From: JAABVD01 sp965204545
GTDB lineage: Bacteria; Verrucomicrobiota; Verrucomicrobiia; Opitutales; UBA2995
Reading direction: 5' to 3'
Length of the DNA stretch: 64,000 nt
Assembly (NCBI GenBank): GCA_965204545.1
Contig: CBDBFA010000003.1
Span: 2,294,001 to 2,358,000 of the forward strand
In this document: positions 14,444 to 24,587 of the stretch, piece by piece
Numbering within the stretch: the first letter of the stretch is position 1
Layout of the letters: each line of letters begins with the position of its first letter
The notes under the pieces: generated by a model
The model's input: only the letters and a program-made list of their open reading frames with translations
The model's database searches: none
What the model was told of the DNA's origin: nothing
Position numbers and translations under genes: made by a program

Positions 14444-16423
14444 TTACCCTGACGGGCCATGCCTGATGAATTCAACTTTGTCCAGATACAGCACCTGGGA
14501 TTGTAACCCAACGTCGAACTCCACCCTGACATTCATGGCATCCGCTGTAGTGTGGGTGTAGAATAAGTCGTAGGTTGTTTTGGTTGTTTTTATGGTGATT
14601 TCAGAACTGTCGTAGAACACTTTCCCACTGTTCACATCCTTAAGCAGCAGCTTTAATCTGCCTGGTTCATCACTGCTCCCTCCGGACCCGCTCCTGGCAA
14701 TAAAGCTTATCCGGTATGTTTGTCCCTGGAGAAGGTGGAACAAGGTTCTGCCAGGCGCCTCCGTGTTGCCAACAAGAGATTGCAGGTAAAGTTGACCGCC
14801 ACCCTCGAGTTGGGGGATTGTCAGTTTCAACATGTTTCTACCGCTGAAGGCCCCTTGGTAGAGGATAGTCCGGGTAATTCGGTTCGTCGTTAATTTCCAT
14901 CCCTCACCGGGGAAAAATTCGCCATTAATCATTTGATCGATAGGGGGCCATGCCGTCGGCACTTCCCGGCCGGTCAGCCTGGGCGTAACAATGGGGTGCC
15001 ATCCCAACTCGGAATTAAATATGCCGAATGACCGCTGGTTGTGCATGATTCCCGTATACCACATGCTCCCGATGTCGTGGGTATTGAAGAGGTCGAAATG
15101 ATAATCCAGCCATTTTTCCAAATCACCACTCCTATCGCGGGCCGAAAATTGCCAGCAGCCCCATTCTGTGGTGATGATCGGAATGCCGACACCAATACTC
15201 TTGCTCCACTCCGCCGCATGCCTGAAGTGATTTGTAATGGGATTTTTCCATCTCGATTCATTATTTCCGAGACGCTGTGTCCAGAAGGCAAAATTCAGAC
15301 CATCTTCGTGCCTGGGAGCATAAAAATGAATCGCAACACCGGTATTGGGATCGTCGTAGAATCCCTTGCCTCCATCAAAGGTGTATGGCAGGTGGTCTTC
15401 GGTGACGTAGGGGTCCAAAAACTCGGAATCATTCCAACCGGGCGCACCGATAAGGATGGGACGGTCGGGGTCTTCATTCCGTATTGCCTGAGCGGCAGCA
15501 TTATAGATCCGCATCGTGTTGGCATGGCTGGCGCTACTGGTAAACCCGATCCCGCCGGGTTCGTTGAGGATTTCGATAACGAGATCACTGGGATATTTTT
15601 TCCAGCGTCTGGCCAAGTCTCCCCATTTCTGTGCGATTTGTCGCTCACCCTGGGATACATTTCCAGGCCAGGACCTCAATCCCCACATGCAGACCACAAC
15701 GGCCAGATTGTTATCCAAGGCATCGATTATCTGTTGTTCGGTTTCACTGGAAGTCGCGTAAAAAGGCATGAATATACGCACAGATTCGAAACCCGCTTCA
15801 GCTATGGCCTGCATTTGAGAGGCATTGTATTGAATCTTGAACCACGCTCCGCTGCTGGGACGGGACACATCCAGGTTTACGCCTTTATGAAGTTTACGAA
15901 ATACCGCTGCATATTGACTGCCACGCGGTTCCGGTTCGACTTCGATCCGGAAAAAACGGGCTGAACCGCCTGTCAACCGATAGGTCCACTCCCGCACCGG
16001 TCCAATTGGGGAATCGAAATCCAATTTGCTGGAACTGAGCAGGCCGTCGGAATAAAAGACAGCATCCGACAACACAGCACGGTGCCAGTCCATCAGATTC
16101 TCGCTCCAACCCAAAAACACGCGTGCGGTTCCGGGACTTGTAAGCTCCCGGACTTTCAGCTTCATCAAATTGGAGTCAATTTGAATCACTTCGTCTCGCT
16201 CGCCGGGATTTCCTCCAGTGGCATATTCCAGTTGTGCGCTAAGCCCATCGCCATCGAGGTCCAGAAGGGCGTCGGTAGGATTGGAAGGATCCATTCCCCA
16301 AAGGATTTCCACCGCATCGGGTACCAGGTCGTTATCTGAATCCGAAGGTGATTGTCCCGACAAAGCGGATACGGACAAAAGGAAACAACAGAATAAAGTA
16401 ACTGGACGAGCCTGGAATCGCAT
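14444..16423 (-). CDS. Secreted glycoside hydrolase, GH5-like, with acidic N-terminal repeat (second of three)
   Basis: A 659-residue protein from the ATG at 16423; the frame extends to 16546 but the signal peptide MRFQARPVTLFCCFLLSVSA sets the start. After the signal comes an acidic calcium-type segment (DSDNDLVPD, DLDGDGLSAQLEYATGG) and a small beta domain, residues about 25-165, then a GH5 barrel with catalytic ILNEPGG and TTEWGC, then a C-terminal jelly-roll module with KLLLKDVNSGK. The DGDG...LEYATGG segment recurs in the third GH5 and, altered, in the DUF1800 protein, so it is a house module of this genome's exported proteins. It begins 23 bp after the upstream GH5 gene. Confidence 0.82.
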   Translation of the reverse strand: MRFQARPVTLFCCFLLSVSALSGQSPSDSDNDLVPDAVEILWGMDPSNPTDALLDLDGDGLSAQLEYATGGNPGERDEVIQIDSNLMKLKVRELTSPGTARVFLGWSENLMDWHRAVLSDAVFYSDGLLSSSKLDFDSPIGPVREWTYRLTGGSARFFRIEVEPEPRGSQYAAVFRKLHKGVNLDVSRPSSGAWFKIQYNASQMQAIAEAGFESVRIFMPFYATSSETEQQIIDALDNNLAVVVCMWGLRSWPGNVSQGERQIAQKWGDLARRWKKYPSDLVIEILNEPGGIGFTSSASHANTMRIYNAAAQAIRNEDPDRPILIGAPGWNDSEFLDPYVTEDHLPYTFDGGKGFYDDPNTGVAIHFYAPRHEDGLNFAFWTQRLGNNESRWKNPITNHFRHAAEWSKSIGVGIPIITTEWGCWQFSARDRSGDLEKWLDYHFDLFNTHDIGSMWYTGIMHNQRSFGIFNSELGWHPIVTPRLTGREVPTAWPPIDQMINGEFFPGEGWKLTTNRITRTILYQGAFSGRNMLKLTIPQLEGGGQLYLQSLVGNTEAPGRTLFHLLQGQTYRISFIARSGSGGSSDEPGRLKLLLKDVNSGKVFYDSSEITIKTTKTTYDLFYTHTTADAMNVRVEFDVGLQSQVLYLDKVEFIRHGPSG

Positions 16424-16446
16424 AACCAAAATTCCTCGCCGCGGGT

Positions 16447-18825
16447 TTAATCCAAAGATGGTACGGGTGGATCTTCGACACCTGTGAGCACATCCAGCGC
16501 GACTTGGTTCCAACCGTTTTGGGTATGAAGGATCGTAAAATTCCAATCATCGTTGAAACCCACACTGTAATACATGGTACCGATTTCGAAGGACACGCAA
16601 GTATCATAAATGAATTGGAGATAGGTTCGGAAGTCATTGTCCGTATGCAAAGGTGGTGCATAAGCGCCCCATTCCGTCAGGACCACGCGTTTGCCGTAGG
16701 TCTGTGACCAATCCCGCGGAAATTCCAGGGCTTCCGTCACTTCATCCTGCCATCCAGGGATGTTCTGTAAAGAAACCGTATTGTGGGAAAAACTGTACGG
16801 ATAATACATATGGACGATACCCAAGAGATTCGTGTCCTCTTCAAATCCAGTTCCATCTTTCAATTCATATGTCAGGTGTTCCGGTGTAACGTATTGGGCC
16901 AATTCTTCCGCCTCGTTCAATGCAGGACCGCTGAGTCCAAGAATTCGGTCCGCGTCTATCGCTCGGATGGCAGGAATGACCGCGTTAATGTATTGGATAG
17001 CTTTTTCATCCGTGAGGCCATTGGGCCATTGTATGCCAGATGGTTCGTTCAGGAGTTCAAAAATCAGTTCCTTCGGATAATCTTTAAAGGACTCAGCAAA
17101 GTTTTCCCACAATTGGACAAACTCCCGCATTCCCGGGTCCGGATCAGATATCCAGGCGGCTTTTCCCCACATGCAAAGAACAATCGTAAGATCCCTTTCC
17201 AATGCATCCTCTACGATGTCTTTGTATAACTCAGGGGAGGCCCATGCGCTAAAGAACATGCGAACGCTTCTAAATCCAGCTGCTTTACAGGCATCGAAAT
17301 AGGCCGGCTTATACGTGTTCTTTCTGGGAATAGGCCCTCCAGGTGGGGCGAGATCAACATTGATACCTTTTGCAAGCTTGCCAAAAATAGCTTCAGATTC
17401 GCTGTCCCAATACTGTGCCGTCGCGATCAGGTCATGGGATGGCATAACGAATGAAGTCACGGCATCGGTAACTTTCACGCCATAGGGATTAGAAGGTTTA
17501 AATAGCCAACGATTGAAGATCGGCCCCTCAGGAGTCACATTGGCATCGATCTGCACGGTCGTGCCGCCCGTATACTCTTTGACAATGGTACTACTTTCAT
17601 TGATGACCGTGAGGCTCTGAGGTTGTCCAGGCACGTAATGAGCGATTGCTGTCACATCATGCGGAAGCATGTTAAATTCGGCGGTGATGCTGTTCGAATC
17701 CACATCAGGTGGTAGGGAAGGAGAAAACTCCCACCTCTCAAAAACTTTACCGTCAGGAGGTGGATTGGCATCAATTTGCACAGACTCACCCCCAGCATGT
17801 TCAAAAATAGCGCTGTTGCTGTTCCGTATAACGGTTAAGCTATGAGGTGGCTGCAGCCCTAAGCTTACATTATCAATAGTAACTATCGCATCCGTCGTCC
17901 CCACGTTGAAATCGAGGCGTGCGTTTCTATCCCTGATTGAAGAAGTGAAAGTGTAGATGAAATCGGACATCTCGGTGGTTAACGCGACATCTTGTCTGAA
18001 TATGTGTCTGAACAAGGGGGGTCCGGTATTCAGGTATACATCCATATTTCGAGCAGCTTCCGCTTTGGCGCTGAAGCGCAACCTGTATTCAGCGCCCTCT
18101 GCGATATTCAATCCATCTTGAACCAATTGAGGTTCCCATGCATTTGCGCCTACGGAGGAAAGTGAAATGACTGCTTCTCCGTTCCTGACCTCATAACTGG
18201 CTGAAGCGGTATTTTCTAAGAACTCCCATGAAAGGGTCCCCTGACCGAAATCACCATTCACGATAAGGTCGTCCGCACCAAGCCCGGAAATGGAATCTAC
18301 CTCGACCCTGAAAAAGTTACTTCCGCTATTCGCTCTCAAAAAATAGGTCCACTCCCTTACCATCCCGAGGGGTGAATCCCAATCCGACATGAAAGAACGC
18401 ACTATGTTATCGGCTGATGAATTGGCATCACTCAACGCACCTCGTTCCCACTCAATCAGGTTATCGCTCCAACCCAGTTGGATGCTGGCGGTTTTGGGGT
18501 TCAATAATTCACGCACTTTCAACCGATTCGAATAGTGATCCATCTGAATCACTTTGTCATACACTGCGGGATCTCCCCCGGTAGCATATTCCAATAAGGC
18601 ATTCAAACCGTCGCCATCCAAGTCCAGAACCGCATCGCCAGGATCCAAAGGATTCATAGCCCAAAGCATTTCAACTCCATCAGGCAGCAAGTCATTGTCG
18701 TCATCACTATCAATGATGTCAGATATCCCGTCTTCGTCGAAATCTGTTGGCGATTGTCCTGATAAAACGGATACGGACAAGGACAGGAAACCAAAGAAAA
18801 CAAACGGGATTTCAATGGATTTCAT
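16447..18825 (-). CDS. Secreted multidomain GH5-like hydrolase with carbohydrate-binding and InlB-type repeat domains
   Basis: A 792-residue protein; ATGs at 18846, 18831 and 18825 are in frame and the last gives the best signal peptide, MKSIEIPFVFFGFLSLSVSV. Domains in order: acidic DSDDDNDLLPD/LDLDGDGLNALLEYATGG segment (about 25-150); a CBM4/9-like jelly roll opening with VNGDFGQGTLSWEF (about 180-330); two divergent InlB B-type repeats (FERWEF and FNRWLF, about 335-470); then the GH5 barrel with the acid/base in LLNEPSG and the nucleophile in VLTEWGAY. It leads the leftward GH5 trio. The binding modules suggest it works on an insoluble or polymeric glycan outside the cell or in the periplasm. 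Confidence 0.82.
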   Translation of the reverse strand: MKSIEIPFVFFGFLSLSVSVLSGQSPTDFDEDGISDIIDSDDDNDLLPDGVEMLWAMNPLDPGDAVLDLDGDGLNALLEYATGGDPAVYDKVIQMDHYSNRLKVRELLNPKTASIQLGWSDNLIEWERGALSDANSSADNIVRSFMSDWDSPLGMVREWTYFLRANSGSNFFRVEVDSISGLGADDLIVNGDFGQGTLSWEFLENTASASYEVRNGEAVISLSSVGANAWEPQLVQDGLNIAEGAEYRLRFSAKAEAARNMDVYLNTGPPLFRHIFRQDVALTTEMSDFIYTFTSSIRDRNARLDFNVGTTDAIVTIDNVSLGLQPPHSLTVIRNSNSAIFEHAGGESVQIDANPPPDGKVFERWEFSPSLPPDVDSNSITAEFNMLPHDVTAIAHYVPGQPQSLTVINESSTIVKEYTGGTTVQIDANVTPEGPIFNRWLFKPSNPYGVKVTDAVTSFVMPSHDLIATAQYWDSESEAIFGKLAKGINVDLAPPGGPIPRKNTYKPAYFDACKAAGFRSVRMFFSAWASPELYKDIVEDALERDLTIVLCMWGKAAWISDPDPGMREFVQLWENFAESFKDYPKELIFELLNEPSGIQWPNGLTDEKAIQYINAVIPAIRAIDADRILGLSGPALNEAEELAQYVTPEHLTYELKDGTGFEEDTNLLGIVHMYYPYSFSHNTVSLQNIPGWQDEVTEALEFPRDWSQTYGKRVVLTEWGAYAPPLHTDNDFRTYLQFIYDTCVSFEIGTMYYSVGFNDDWNFTILHTQNGWNQVALDVLTGVEDPPVPSLD

Positions 18826-18863
18826 TATCATGGCGATGGACCCCAACGGTAATCGGTCTTTTT

Positions 18864-18925
18864 TCGCTCGTTACGGAATTGGCGGGGTGTCGGCCTTTGG
18901 CCTCGGTAGCGAGACATGCGGGTTA
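18864..18925 (+). repeat. Degenerate copy of the island-border repeat
   Basis: CGCTCGTTACGGAATT and GCGAGACATGCGGGTTAG match parts of 12366-12430 and the complement of bases near 12650-12667. It fills most of the 103-bp gap between the sulfatase and the GH5 trio and so lies in the trio's upstream region. Confidence 0.45.
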
Positions 18926-18928
18926 GGA

Positions 18929-20869
18929 TTAGCCTCTCCTGTTTACATACAAATAGTAGGCGCCAACGATTCTCTCCCCGTTCGCATCGTCAAAATAGGT
19001 GAGGATCGAGGTTTCTCCAGCTTCCAGTTGGAAGGTGAACCGGGCAGATTTGTCCTGCGGAGTAACAGGGGCAGACTGTTCCTCGTCTCCGACAATAATT
19101 CTTGCAGAAGCGATTGGAAGGGCCACTCCAGGAGGCAGAACACCGTCAAAGACTCTGGTTTCAGGTATCGAATCGTTCAATCCGTAGCCCGATTCAACGG
19201 GCCAGCGCCTCAACTCGAAATCGTAGAGACCGGGTTGATCGATCACCACGTGCCAATAGCCACTTTTTTCTGAACCGGCTCTGACTTGTTTCTGCATATC
19301 GATAAACACGTTATACCAATCGCAAGCAGTCAGCATCGTCGGATTTTCCTTGGGTGAACCAATGACGATACGGTGGATTCTGTGTGCGTCGTCCTCGATA
19401 TCATCCCACCAGGCATTCAGATGGTTCCTCATGGCCTCGACCACCTCAGGGTACTGTGAAGCAACATCGGTGTCCTGGCTTGGATCTCCGGACACGTCGT
19501 ACAATCTTGCGTTATTCAGGAATCTCCACTTTTTCCACAGAACCGCAGCGTTATTCTTTTTGGGAACGGCTCTATTATCCGGATTGTCCTGATTGGGGAA
19601 AAAGACCGTATTATTTGTCCTTGTGTAATTGATAACCAACATGCGGTCCTCAAGCGCTTCGATTTCTCCCTTTATGAGTGGCAGAAGGTCTACGCCATCA
19701 AGATCGGTCAACGGCTCCTCAACACCGATCAAAGAGGATAAGGTCGGCAGGATATCCTGCGCATGACAAAGCTCATCTATTACCCTGGGTTCACCGATGA
19801 ATTTTTCAGGACCATGGAAGAACAGGGGCACACGGTGACCGCCCTCCCATAATTCCTGTTTTCCCCCAATCATGCCCGCATTGTAGTAATGCCTGCCAAA
19901 CGAGCTGCCGTTATCCGTGAAGAAGATGATGACCGTGTCTTCCAGTAAATCATCCGATTCGAGGTAATCCAACAACTTGCCTACGTTCTCATCAATGTTG
20001 AGGGCCATGGCGAGAAAAGTGACCAGGGCCTCTTTGTTATCATCCCCGTAGTACGGGTTCAGGTTCGCATCCACCATCTTCTTGAGAACGGCAGGCTTTG
20101 CTTCAAGAGCCTCCCTGGCAGGTCCCCTGTATTTATCGGGAACGTATGGAGGCCAATGGGCCGCGTTCAAGGGAATGAATGTAAAAAACGGTCTGGAAGC
20201 ATCCACCTGCTTGTTCATCCAATTGATGGCTTCGTCGAAAAAAATATCGGTGCAGTAGCCGTTGAATCGTTCCCGCATGCCGTTGCGAAGGTAAATGTCA
20301 TCGAAGTAATCGTTGTCCCAATAATCGGCAACGCTGTTGACATGGGAGGAAGGGAACCAGATAGCCTCGTCAAATCCCCGGTCCTCAGGTCGATAAGGAT
20401 AGTTATCGCCAAGATGCCACTTGCCGAAAAGTCCGGTTGCATAGCCAACTTCCTTGAAAACATCGGCCATCGTCTTAAGGGACGCATCCATCAGGCTTCG
20501 GCCGCTACTGACATTCATGGCACCGTTGCGCATAGCGTCCAGACCGGTCAGGAGTTGTGACCGCGTCGGCGTACACATGGGAGCAACGTGAAAGTCGGTG
20601 AAGCGAATTCCCCTCTCGCCCAGCGCGTCGATATTGGGCGTCTTGATGACCGGATTCCCGTTAATTGAGAAATCTCCATAGCCTTGGTCGTCGGTCAGGA
20701 CCATTATGACGTTGGGCCCCTTAGCCAGCAAATTCAGGGGAACAATGAATGCCACTACTACGGCGGCGAGGGAAGCGCCTAGGCGCCCATCGAAAACTCT
20801 GTGCCTTTGTGCCTTCCCCGTCACGCCGTAGACCTGCATGGCGAAGGCGGATGTGCCTTTGTGCCTCAT
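18929..20869 (-). CDS. Formylglycine-dependent sulfatase (S1 family)
   Basis: A 646-residue sulfatase. The maturation motif CTPTRSQLLTG (Cys converted to formylglycine) follows the calcium-binding TDDQGYGD block, with FGKWHLGDN and the FFTDNGS block further on. The C-terminal 130 residues form a beta subdomain. Sulfatases of this type remove ester sulfate from polysaccharides in the periplasm or outside. The first 27 codons contain two copies of the GGCACAAAGGCACA repeat, and the hydrophobic export stretch LGASLAAVVVAFIVPLNLLA begins only near residue 31, so either the leader is long or translation starts later. It lies 18 bp from the next sulfatase gene in the same direction. Confidence 0.88.
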   Translation of the reverse strand: MRHKGTSAFAMQVYGVTGKAQRHRVFDGRLGASLAAVVVAFIVPLNLLAKGPNVIMVLTDDQGYGDFSINGNPVIKTPNIDALGERGIRFTDFHVAPMCTPTRSQLLTGLDAMRNGAMNVSSGRSLMDASLKTMADVFKEVGYATGLFGKWHLGDNYPYRPEDRGFDEAIWFPSSHVNSVADYWDNDYFDDIYLRNGMRERFNGYCTDIFFDEAINWMNKQVDASRPFFTFIPLNAAHWPPYVPDKYRGPAREALEAKPAVLKKMVDANLNPYYGDDNKEALVTFLAMALNIDENVGKLLDYLESDDLLEDTVIIFFTDNGSSFGRHYYNAGMIGGKQELWEGGHRVPLFFHGPEKFIGEPRVIDELCHAQDILPTLSSLIGVEEPLTDLDGVDLLPLIKGEIEALEDRMLVINYTRTNNTVFFPNQDNPDNRAVPKKNNAAVLWKKWRFLNNARLYDVSGDPSQDTDVASQYPEVVEAMRNHLNAWWDDIEDDAHRIHRIVIGSPKENPTMLTACDWYNVFIDMQKQVRAGSEKSGYWHVVIDQPGLYDFELRRWPVESGYGLNDSIPETRVFDGVLPPGVALPIASARIIVGDEEQSAPVTPQDKSARFTFQLEAGETSILTYFDDANGERIVGAYYLYVNRRG

Positions 20870-20887
20870 CTATTTCCTTCCTTTTAA

Positions 20888-22384
20888 TTATTGAGTTTCA
20901 TTTACATCGGCAAAACTGGAGACGTATCCAATCCGGTAGTTCTGGGTCTTGAAAGGGTCGAAATTGGGATTGGGAGACGGATTATTTGCATTAACCTCCT
21001 CCCTCCAGGCGTGAAGCTTTTGACGCAGGGAATGTGTCAGGTCGGGATAGGTTTCAGCGAGGTCGTGATACTCACCCACATCATTTTTCAAGTTGTACAG
21101 TTCGACGCGGGCTTCCTCGTAGAAATCGATCAATTTCCAATCGCCCGACCGGATTGCCGAGCTGGGTTCCCATCCTCCTTCATAATGGGGGTAATGCCAG
21201 AACAGGTCCTTCCTTCCCAGCGATGTTTCACCGTGGAGCAGCCGGACAAAGCTGATGCCATCGAGGTGTTGCTCCGGCATCAGGGGAATGCCTGCCAATT
21301 CGAGGATGGTGGGATAGAAATCCGTACTTGTGACGGGAACGTGCGACACGCTCCCAGCTTCCACCATCCCCGGCCAACTCACTATGAGCGGAACGCGGAT
21401 TCCGCCTTCAAACAGAAAGCACTTGCCAGCACGTAGGGGCGCGTTCGAGGTCACTTCGCTGGCCCCTCCATTATCCGAGAGAAAAAAGACAACGGTGTTC
21501 TTATCCAGGCCCGTGCTTTTCAAAACTGCGAGAACATCGCCTACAGCCTGATCCATGGCTTCGATCATCGCCGCGAAAACATGATCGTTCTGTTTCATGG
21601 CAAATTTTATCCAGCGCTCTTGGCGCCATTCGTCGGCAGGCTTAGCTTTCTTTAAGTACTTTTCCTTCAAATCCTGCCGAGCCATCCACGGGCTGTGAAC
21701 GGAGTAAAAGGATAGGTAGGCGAAAAAAGGCCGGTCGTGATCCTGTTTTAGAAATTTGATGGTTTCTTTTGCCAGCCGGTCCGGAAGGTGTTCCCCGTCA
21801 GGTCCATCTTCAAGGCGCGGATTGCCATAAGGAGAAAAATACTTTTTACCCCCGTTGGGGGCGCCCCAGGCACAGCCTCCCACATTGGTTTCGAAGCCTT
21901 GATTTTCCGGCCAGTAGACCTCCTTCCTTCCCAGGTGCCATTTCCCAAAGATAACCGTCTCATAACCGGCCGCCTGCAAGCTTTCCGCCAGGGTGACTTC
22001 TTCCAAGGGAAGCGCTTCATTGTAGGGGGCGCTCCGGAGGATTGTATTCCATTTATATTCCGCTGGTTGGGGAGCCCCAATCCAGTTTGTCATATGTAAC
22101 CTGGCGGGGTGTTTGCCGGTCATGATGCTGGCGCGGGTCGGGCTGCACATCGGAGATGCGACATATCCATCGGTAAAGCGCATACCCCTACCGGCCAGCC
22201 CATCGATGCCCGGCGTTTCATAGAACGTGCTTCCATTAACACCTATGTCAGCCCAACCGAGGTCGTCCACCAGGATAAATAGAAAGTTCGGACGTTCGCT
22301 TGCCGCGGCCAATGTGGCAATCCCCGCAAGCAGGGAAAGGATGAACGCGCTCTGCACCATGCTCCATGAGAGTCTCTTCCTCAT
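20888..22384 (-). CDS. Formylglycine-dependent sulfatase (S1 family), paralogue A
   Basis: A 498-residue sulfatase with a clear signal peptide (QSAFILSLLAGIATLAAASE). The active-site motif is CSPTRASIMTG, with VDDLGWADIG, FGKWHLG and FLSDNGG in the expected order. It shares long blocks with the sulfatase at 26597-28021, including YFSPYGNPRLEDGPDGEHLP and LEDGPDGEHLPDRLA, so the two are recent paralogues. It is followed by another sulfatase gene and preceded, at 19 bp, by the GH130 gene; together these form one leftward operon starting at 24587. The type suggests removal of sulfate from a galactose- or fucose-like residue, but the subfamily cannot be fixed by eye. Confidence 0.9.
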   Translation of the reverse strand: MRKRLSWSMVQSAFILSLLAGIATLAAASERPNFLFILVDDLGWADIGVNGSTFYETPGIDGLAGRGMRFTDGYVASPMCSPTRASIMTGKHPARLHMTNWIGAPQPAEYKWNTILRSAPYNEALPLEEVTLAESLQAAGYETVIFGKWHLGRKEVYWPENQGFETNVGGCAWGAPNGGKKYFSPYGNPRLEDGPDGEHLPDRLAKETIKFLKQDHDRPFFAYLSFYSVHSPWMARQDLKEKYLKKAKPADEWRQERWIKFAMKQNDHVFAAMIEAMDQAVGDVLAVLKSTGLDKNTVVFFLSDNGGASEVTSNAPLRAGKCFLFEGGIRVPLIVSWPGMVEAGSVSHVPVTSTDFYPTILELAGIPLMPEQHLDGISFVRLLHGETSLGRKDLFWHYPHYEGGWEPSSAIRSGDWKLIDFYEEARVELYNLKNDVGEYHDLAETYPDLTHSLRQKLHAWREEVNANNPSPNPNFDPFKTQNYRIGYVSSFADVNETQ

Positions 22385-22402
22385 TCCTGATTCCTCATTC
22401 TC

Positions 22403-23443
22403 TTAAATCCTGTTTTCCATAACGTGCTCGACCAGGGAGTCCATGTCTACCGTGGCCAGGCCGATTGCCGTATCACAGCAACCATAGTAGATATACAGCA
22501 ACTCGCCGACCTCCACGGCTGCTGTTGGAAAGATTACATTCGGGATATAGTGCCCGACCTTTTCATAGTAATATTCCGGTTCCATGAGAGGCGTCGCGCA
22601 TCGGGCGATCACTTTGGTCGGATCATCGATATCCAGCATCATGGCGCTCAAGCGGTAGCAAACCCGGTTGAGTTCCAGGATCTCATTTTCAACTCCGTGA
22701 TAGGTGGTCAACCAGCCGTATTTCGTCCTGATGGGTGGGGTTGATCCGCCAATGCGGTTTCCTTCCCATTCGTAAGAGGGCAGTATGACCGTCTCCGGTT
22801 CGGACCAACTCTTCAAATCGTCAGAATAACTTATCTTGATGCCGGGACTTTCCGTGAATTTTACCTGGGTATCGACGAACCCGCTGGGACGACGCAGCAA
22901 GGCGTATTGCCCATTTATTTTTTCCGGGAACAGGATGTTGTTCCTGTCATCGATTTCCCCTTGGGTTACCCAACCGACAAATTCCCAGTTAACCATATCC
23001 TTCGAGCGGAGGATCCCGGAGCGGCTCTGGTTGTCCTTGGTTTTGCCGCTGAAACCGGGATATTCATGCTGGAATGAATTCGGCACACCCACACCGGTGG
23101 TGTTCGTGTCGTATGAATACGGCCGGAAGGCGAAAGTCATCAGGTAATCCCGGTCGATTTTCACGATTCGCGGATCCTGGACGCTGCCATACTTGAAACC
23201 CACCATTTCCCCGGTGATGACAGGATCATCGAATTTGTGCTCCCAGTGAATGCCATCCTCACTTTCCAGCATACCGAGGAAACACTGGAATGGATGCAGA
23301 CTACCGGCTGCCCGTTCAAACATGGTAAATTTACCCTCTTCATAGAAGACAGCAGGGTTCATTGTAGCCACCATCCGCCAGGGTAATCCCCCGGGAGCAA
23401 CCACTGGATTTTCACTACACCTATCTATTTTCAATTTCATCAT
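22403..23443 (-). CDS. GH130-family glycoside phosphorylase/hydrolase
   Basis: A 346-residue five-bladed propeller enzyme without a signal peptide. Family blocks are MNPAVFYEEGKF, VQDPRIVKI (the catalytic Asp), NRIGGSTPPI followed by GWLTTYHGV, and the C-terminal NVIFPTAAV and YYGCCDTAIGLAT. GH130 members act on beta-mannosides, most by phosphorolysis to mannose 1-phosphate. The frame runs back to 23494, but the first 17 codons are heptamer repeat sequence; the adjacent ATGs at 23443 and 23440 are the likely starts. The gene follows a Gfo/Idh/MocA oxidoreductase gene and precedes two sulfatases, so it likely breaks down desulfated oligosaccharides in the cytoplasm. Confidence 0.88.
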   Translation of the reverse strand: MMKLKIDRCSENPVVAPGGLPWRMVATMNPAVFYEEGKFTMFERAAGSLHPFQCFLGMLESEDGIHWEHKFDDPVITGEMVGFKYGSVQDPRIVKIDRDYLMTFAFRPYSYDTNTTGVGVPNSFQHEYPGFSGKTKDNQSRSGILRSKDMVNWEFVGWVTQGEIDDRNNILFPEKINGQYALLRRPSGFVDTQVKFTESPGIKISYSDDLKSWSEPETVILPSYEWEGNRIGGSTPPIRTKYGWLTTYHGVENEILELNRVCYRLSAMMLDIDDPTKVIARCATPLMEPEYYYEKVGHYIPNVIFPTAAVEVGELLYIYYGCCDTAIGLATVDMDSLVEHVMENRI

Positions 23444-23446
23444 TAC

Positions 23447-23500
23447 CAATTTCCAGTATCCAGCATCCAGCCCCCAGCATCTAGTCCCTGGCATCTAGTT
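23447..23500. repeat. Heptamer repeat run between two genes
   Basis: CCAGTATCCAGCATCCAG and CCCCAGCATCTAG are units of the dispersed GCATC(C/G)A heptamer family. The run covers the oxidoreductase stop codon (23481) and the leader of the GH130 gene, so it has entered the last residues (LDARD) of the upstream product. Confidence 0.65.
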
Positions 23501-24587
23501 TGTATTCGTATTTCATCGGAAGCGGCGCTACGAAATCCGATTCCACATCGACAAATCCTCCCGTCTCCATCGACTCCAACAATGCGACGACAACATCGAT
23601 CACATGCGCCGCCTGGGTAGGGCTGGACCGGTTTGGCCGTCCTTCGATTATTGCCGCCGCCATATCCTGAACGCCTCGGGAAAATTCCGTATTCTTTTCA
23701 GCCCCCACGCCCATGTGGATCACCTTCCGGTAGGGCTCTCCGTATTCTCCAAATTCGACCGGCGCGTGGAAATTTTGGAAATCTCCCAACTTGAGCCGCC
23801 CCTTGTCCCCGTGAAACTCGATAGACCCGCCCTGATAAGACAACTTGGCGTAGAAATTTGCCGACAAGCGACACGTCACCCCGCTGGCCAACTCAAGGAT
23901 TCCCAGGTAATAGTCGGGTGTAGTTATGGAAAAGGATTCACCATTCATGGTCGCGTGATCCTTCTTGAGGATCTTGCTGTATCCCAGCACACGCCGGACC
24001 GGGCCAAAGAAGGCGGTCATCAAAGTCAGCGGGTATACGCCCACATCCCAAAGTACGCCTAAATCATAGAACGGCTGTGGATTGGGATGCCATACCTCGA
24101 TAAATCCATGGTTGACCTCCGCATAGGCAAGCCTGATGGTGCCCAGCTTCCCGCTTTCGATGAGGCTCCATGCCGCATCCTGAGCATCACCCATGTAAGT
24201 GATAGGAGAACTGCTGAAACGAAGCCCCTTCTCCTCCGCCAATTCGACCAGGCTCCATGCCTCTTCACTGGTCATTGAAATGGGCTTTTCCGTATGGACG
24301 TGCTTCCCCGCCTCGAGGCATTTTCGGATCACTTCCGCATGGGCGGTATGGATGGTCAGGTTAACAACCATTGCAACATCGGGATCGTCAAGAATCTCAT
24401 CCAGGGTGTCATACACCTTGCCGCCATACTCTTGGACACACTCTTGTGCGCGGTTAATATCCAGATCGTAAAATCCCAGAAGCTTCACCTCCGGATATTT
24501 CAACATATTCTCGGCATAGCTTGTGCAAACGTTTCCGCATCCCACAATTGCGGCGCCAACCTGTGTGTCTTTTGTGTTCAATTCCAT
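23481..24587 (-). CDS. Gfo/Idh/MocA family oxidoreductase
   Basis: A 368-residue NAD(P)-dependent sugar or sugar-acid dehydrogenase. The Rossmann motif is VGCGNVCTSYAENM near residues 15-28, the cofactor/catalytic block is HTEKPISMT, and the C-terminal alpha/beta domain contains WDVGVYPLTLMTAFFG. There is no signal peptide. It is the first gene of the leftward operon that continues with GH130 and two sulfatases, and it is divergent from the sulfatase at 24815, with a 227-bp gap. Its last codons run into a heptamer repeat. The likely role is oxidation of a released monosaccharide or glycoside. Confidence 0.85.
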   Translation of the reverse strand: MELNTKDTQVGAAIVGCGNVCTSYAENMLKYPEVKLLGFYDLDINRAQECVQEYGGKVYDTLDEILDDPDVAMVVNLTIHTAHAEVIRKCLEAGKHVHTEKPISMTSEEAWSLVELAEEKGLRFSSSPITYMGDAQDAAWSLIESGKLGTIRLAYAEVNHGFIEVWHPNPQPFYDLGVLWDVGVYPLTLMTAFFGPVRRVLGYSKILKKDHATMNGESFSITTPDYYLGILELASGVTCRLSANFYAKLSYQGGSIEFHGDKGRLKLGDFQNFHAPVEFGEYGEPYRKVIHMGVGAEKNTEFSRGVQDMAAAIIEGRPNRSSPTQAAHVIDVVVALLESMETGGFVDVESDFVAPLPMKYEYKLDARD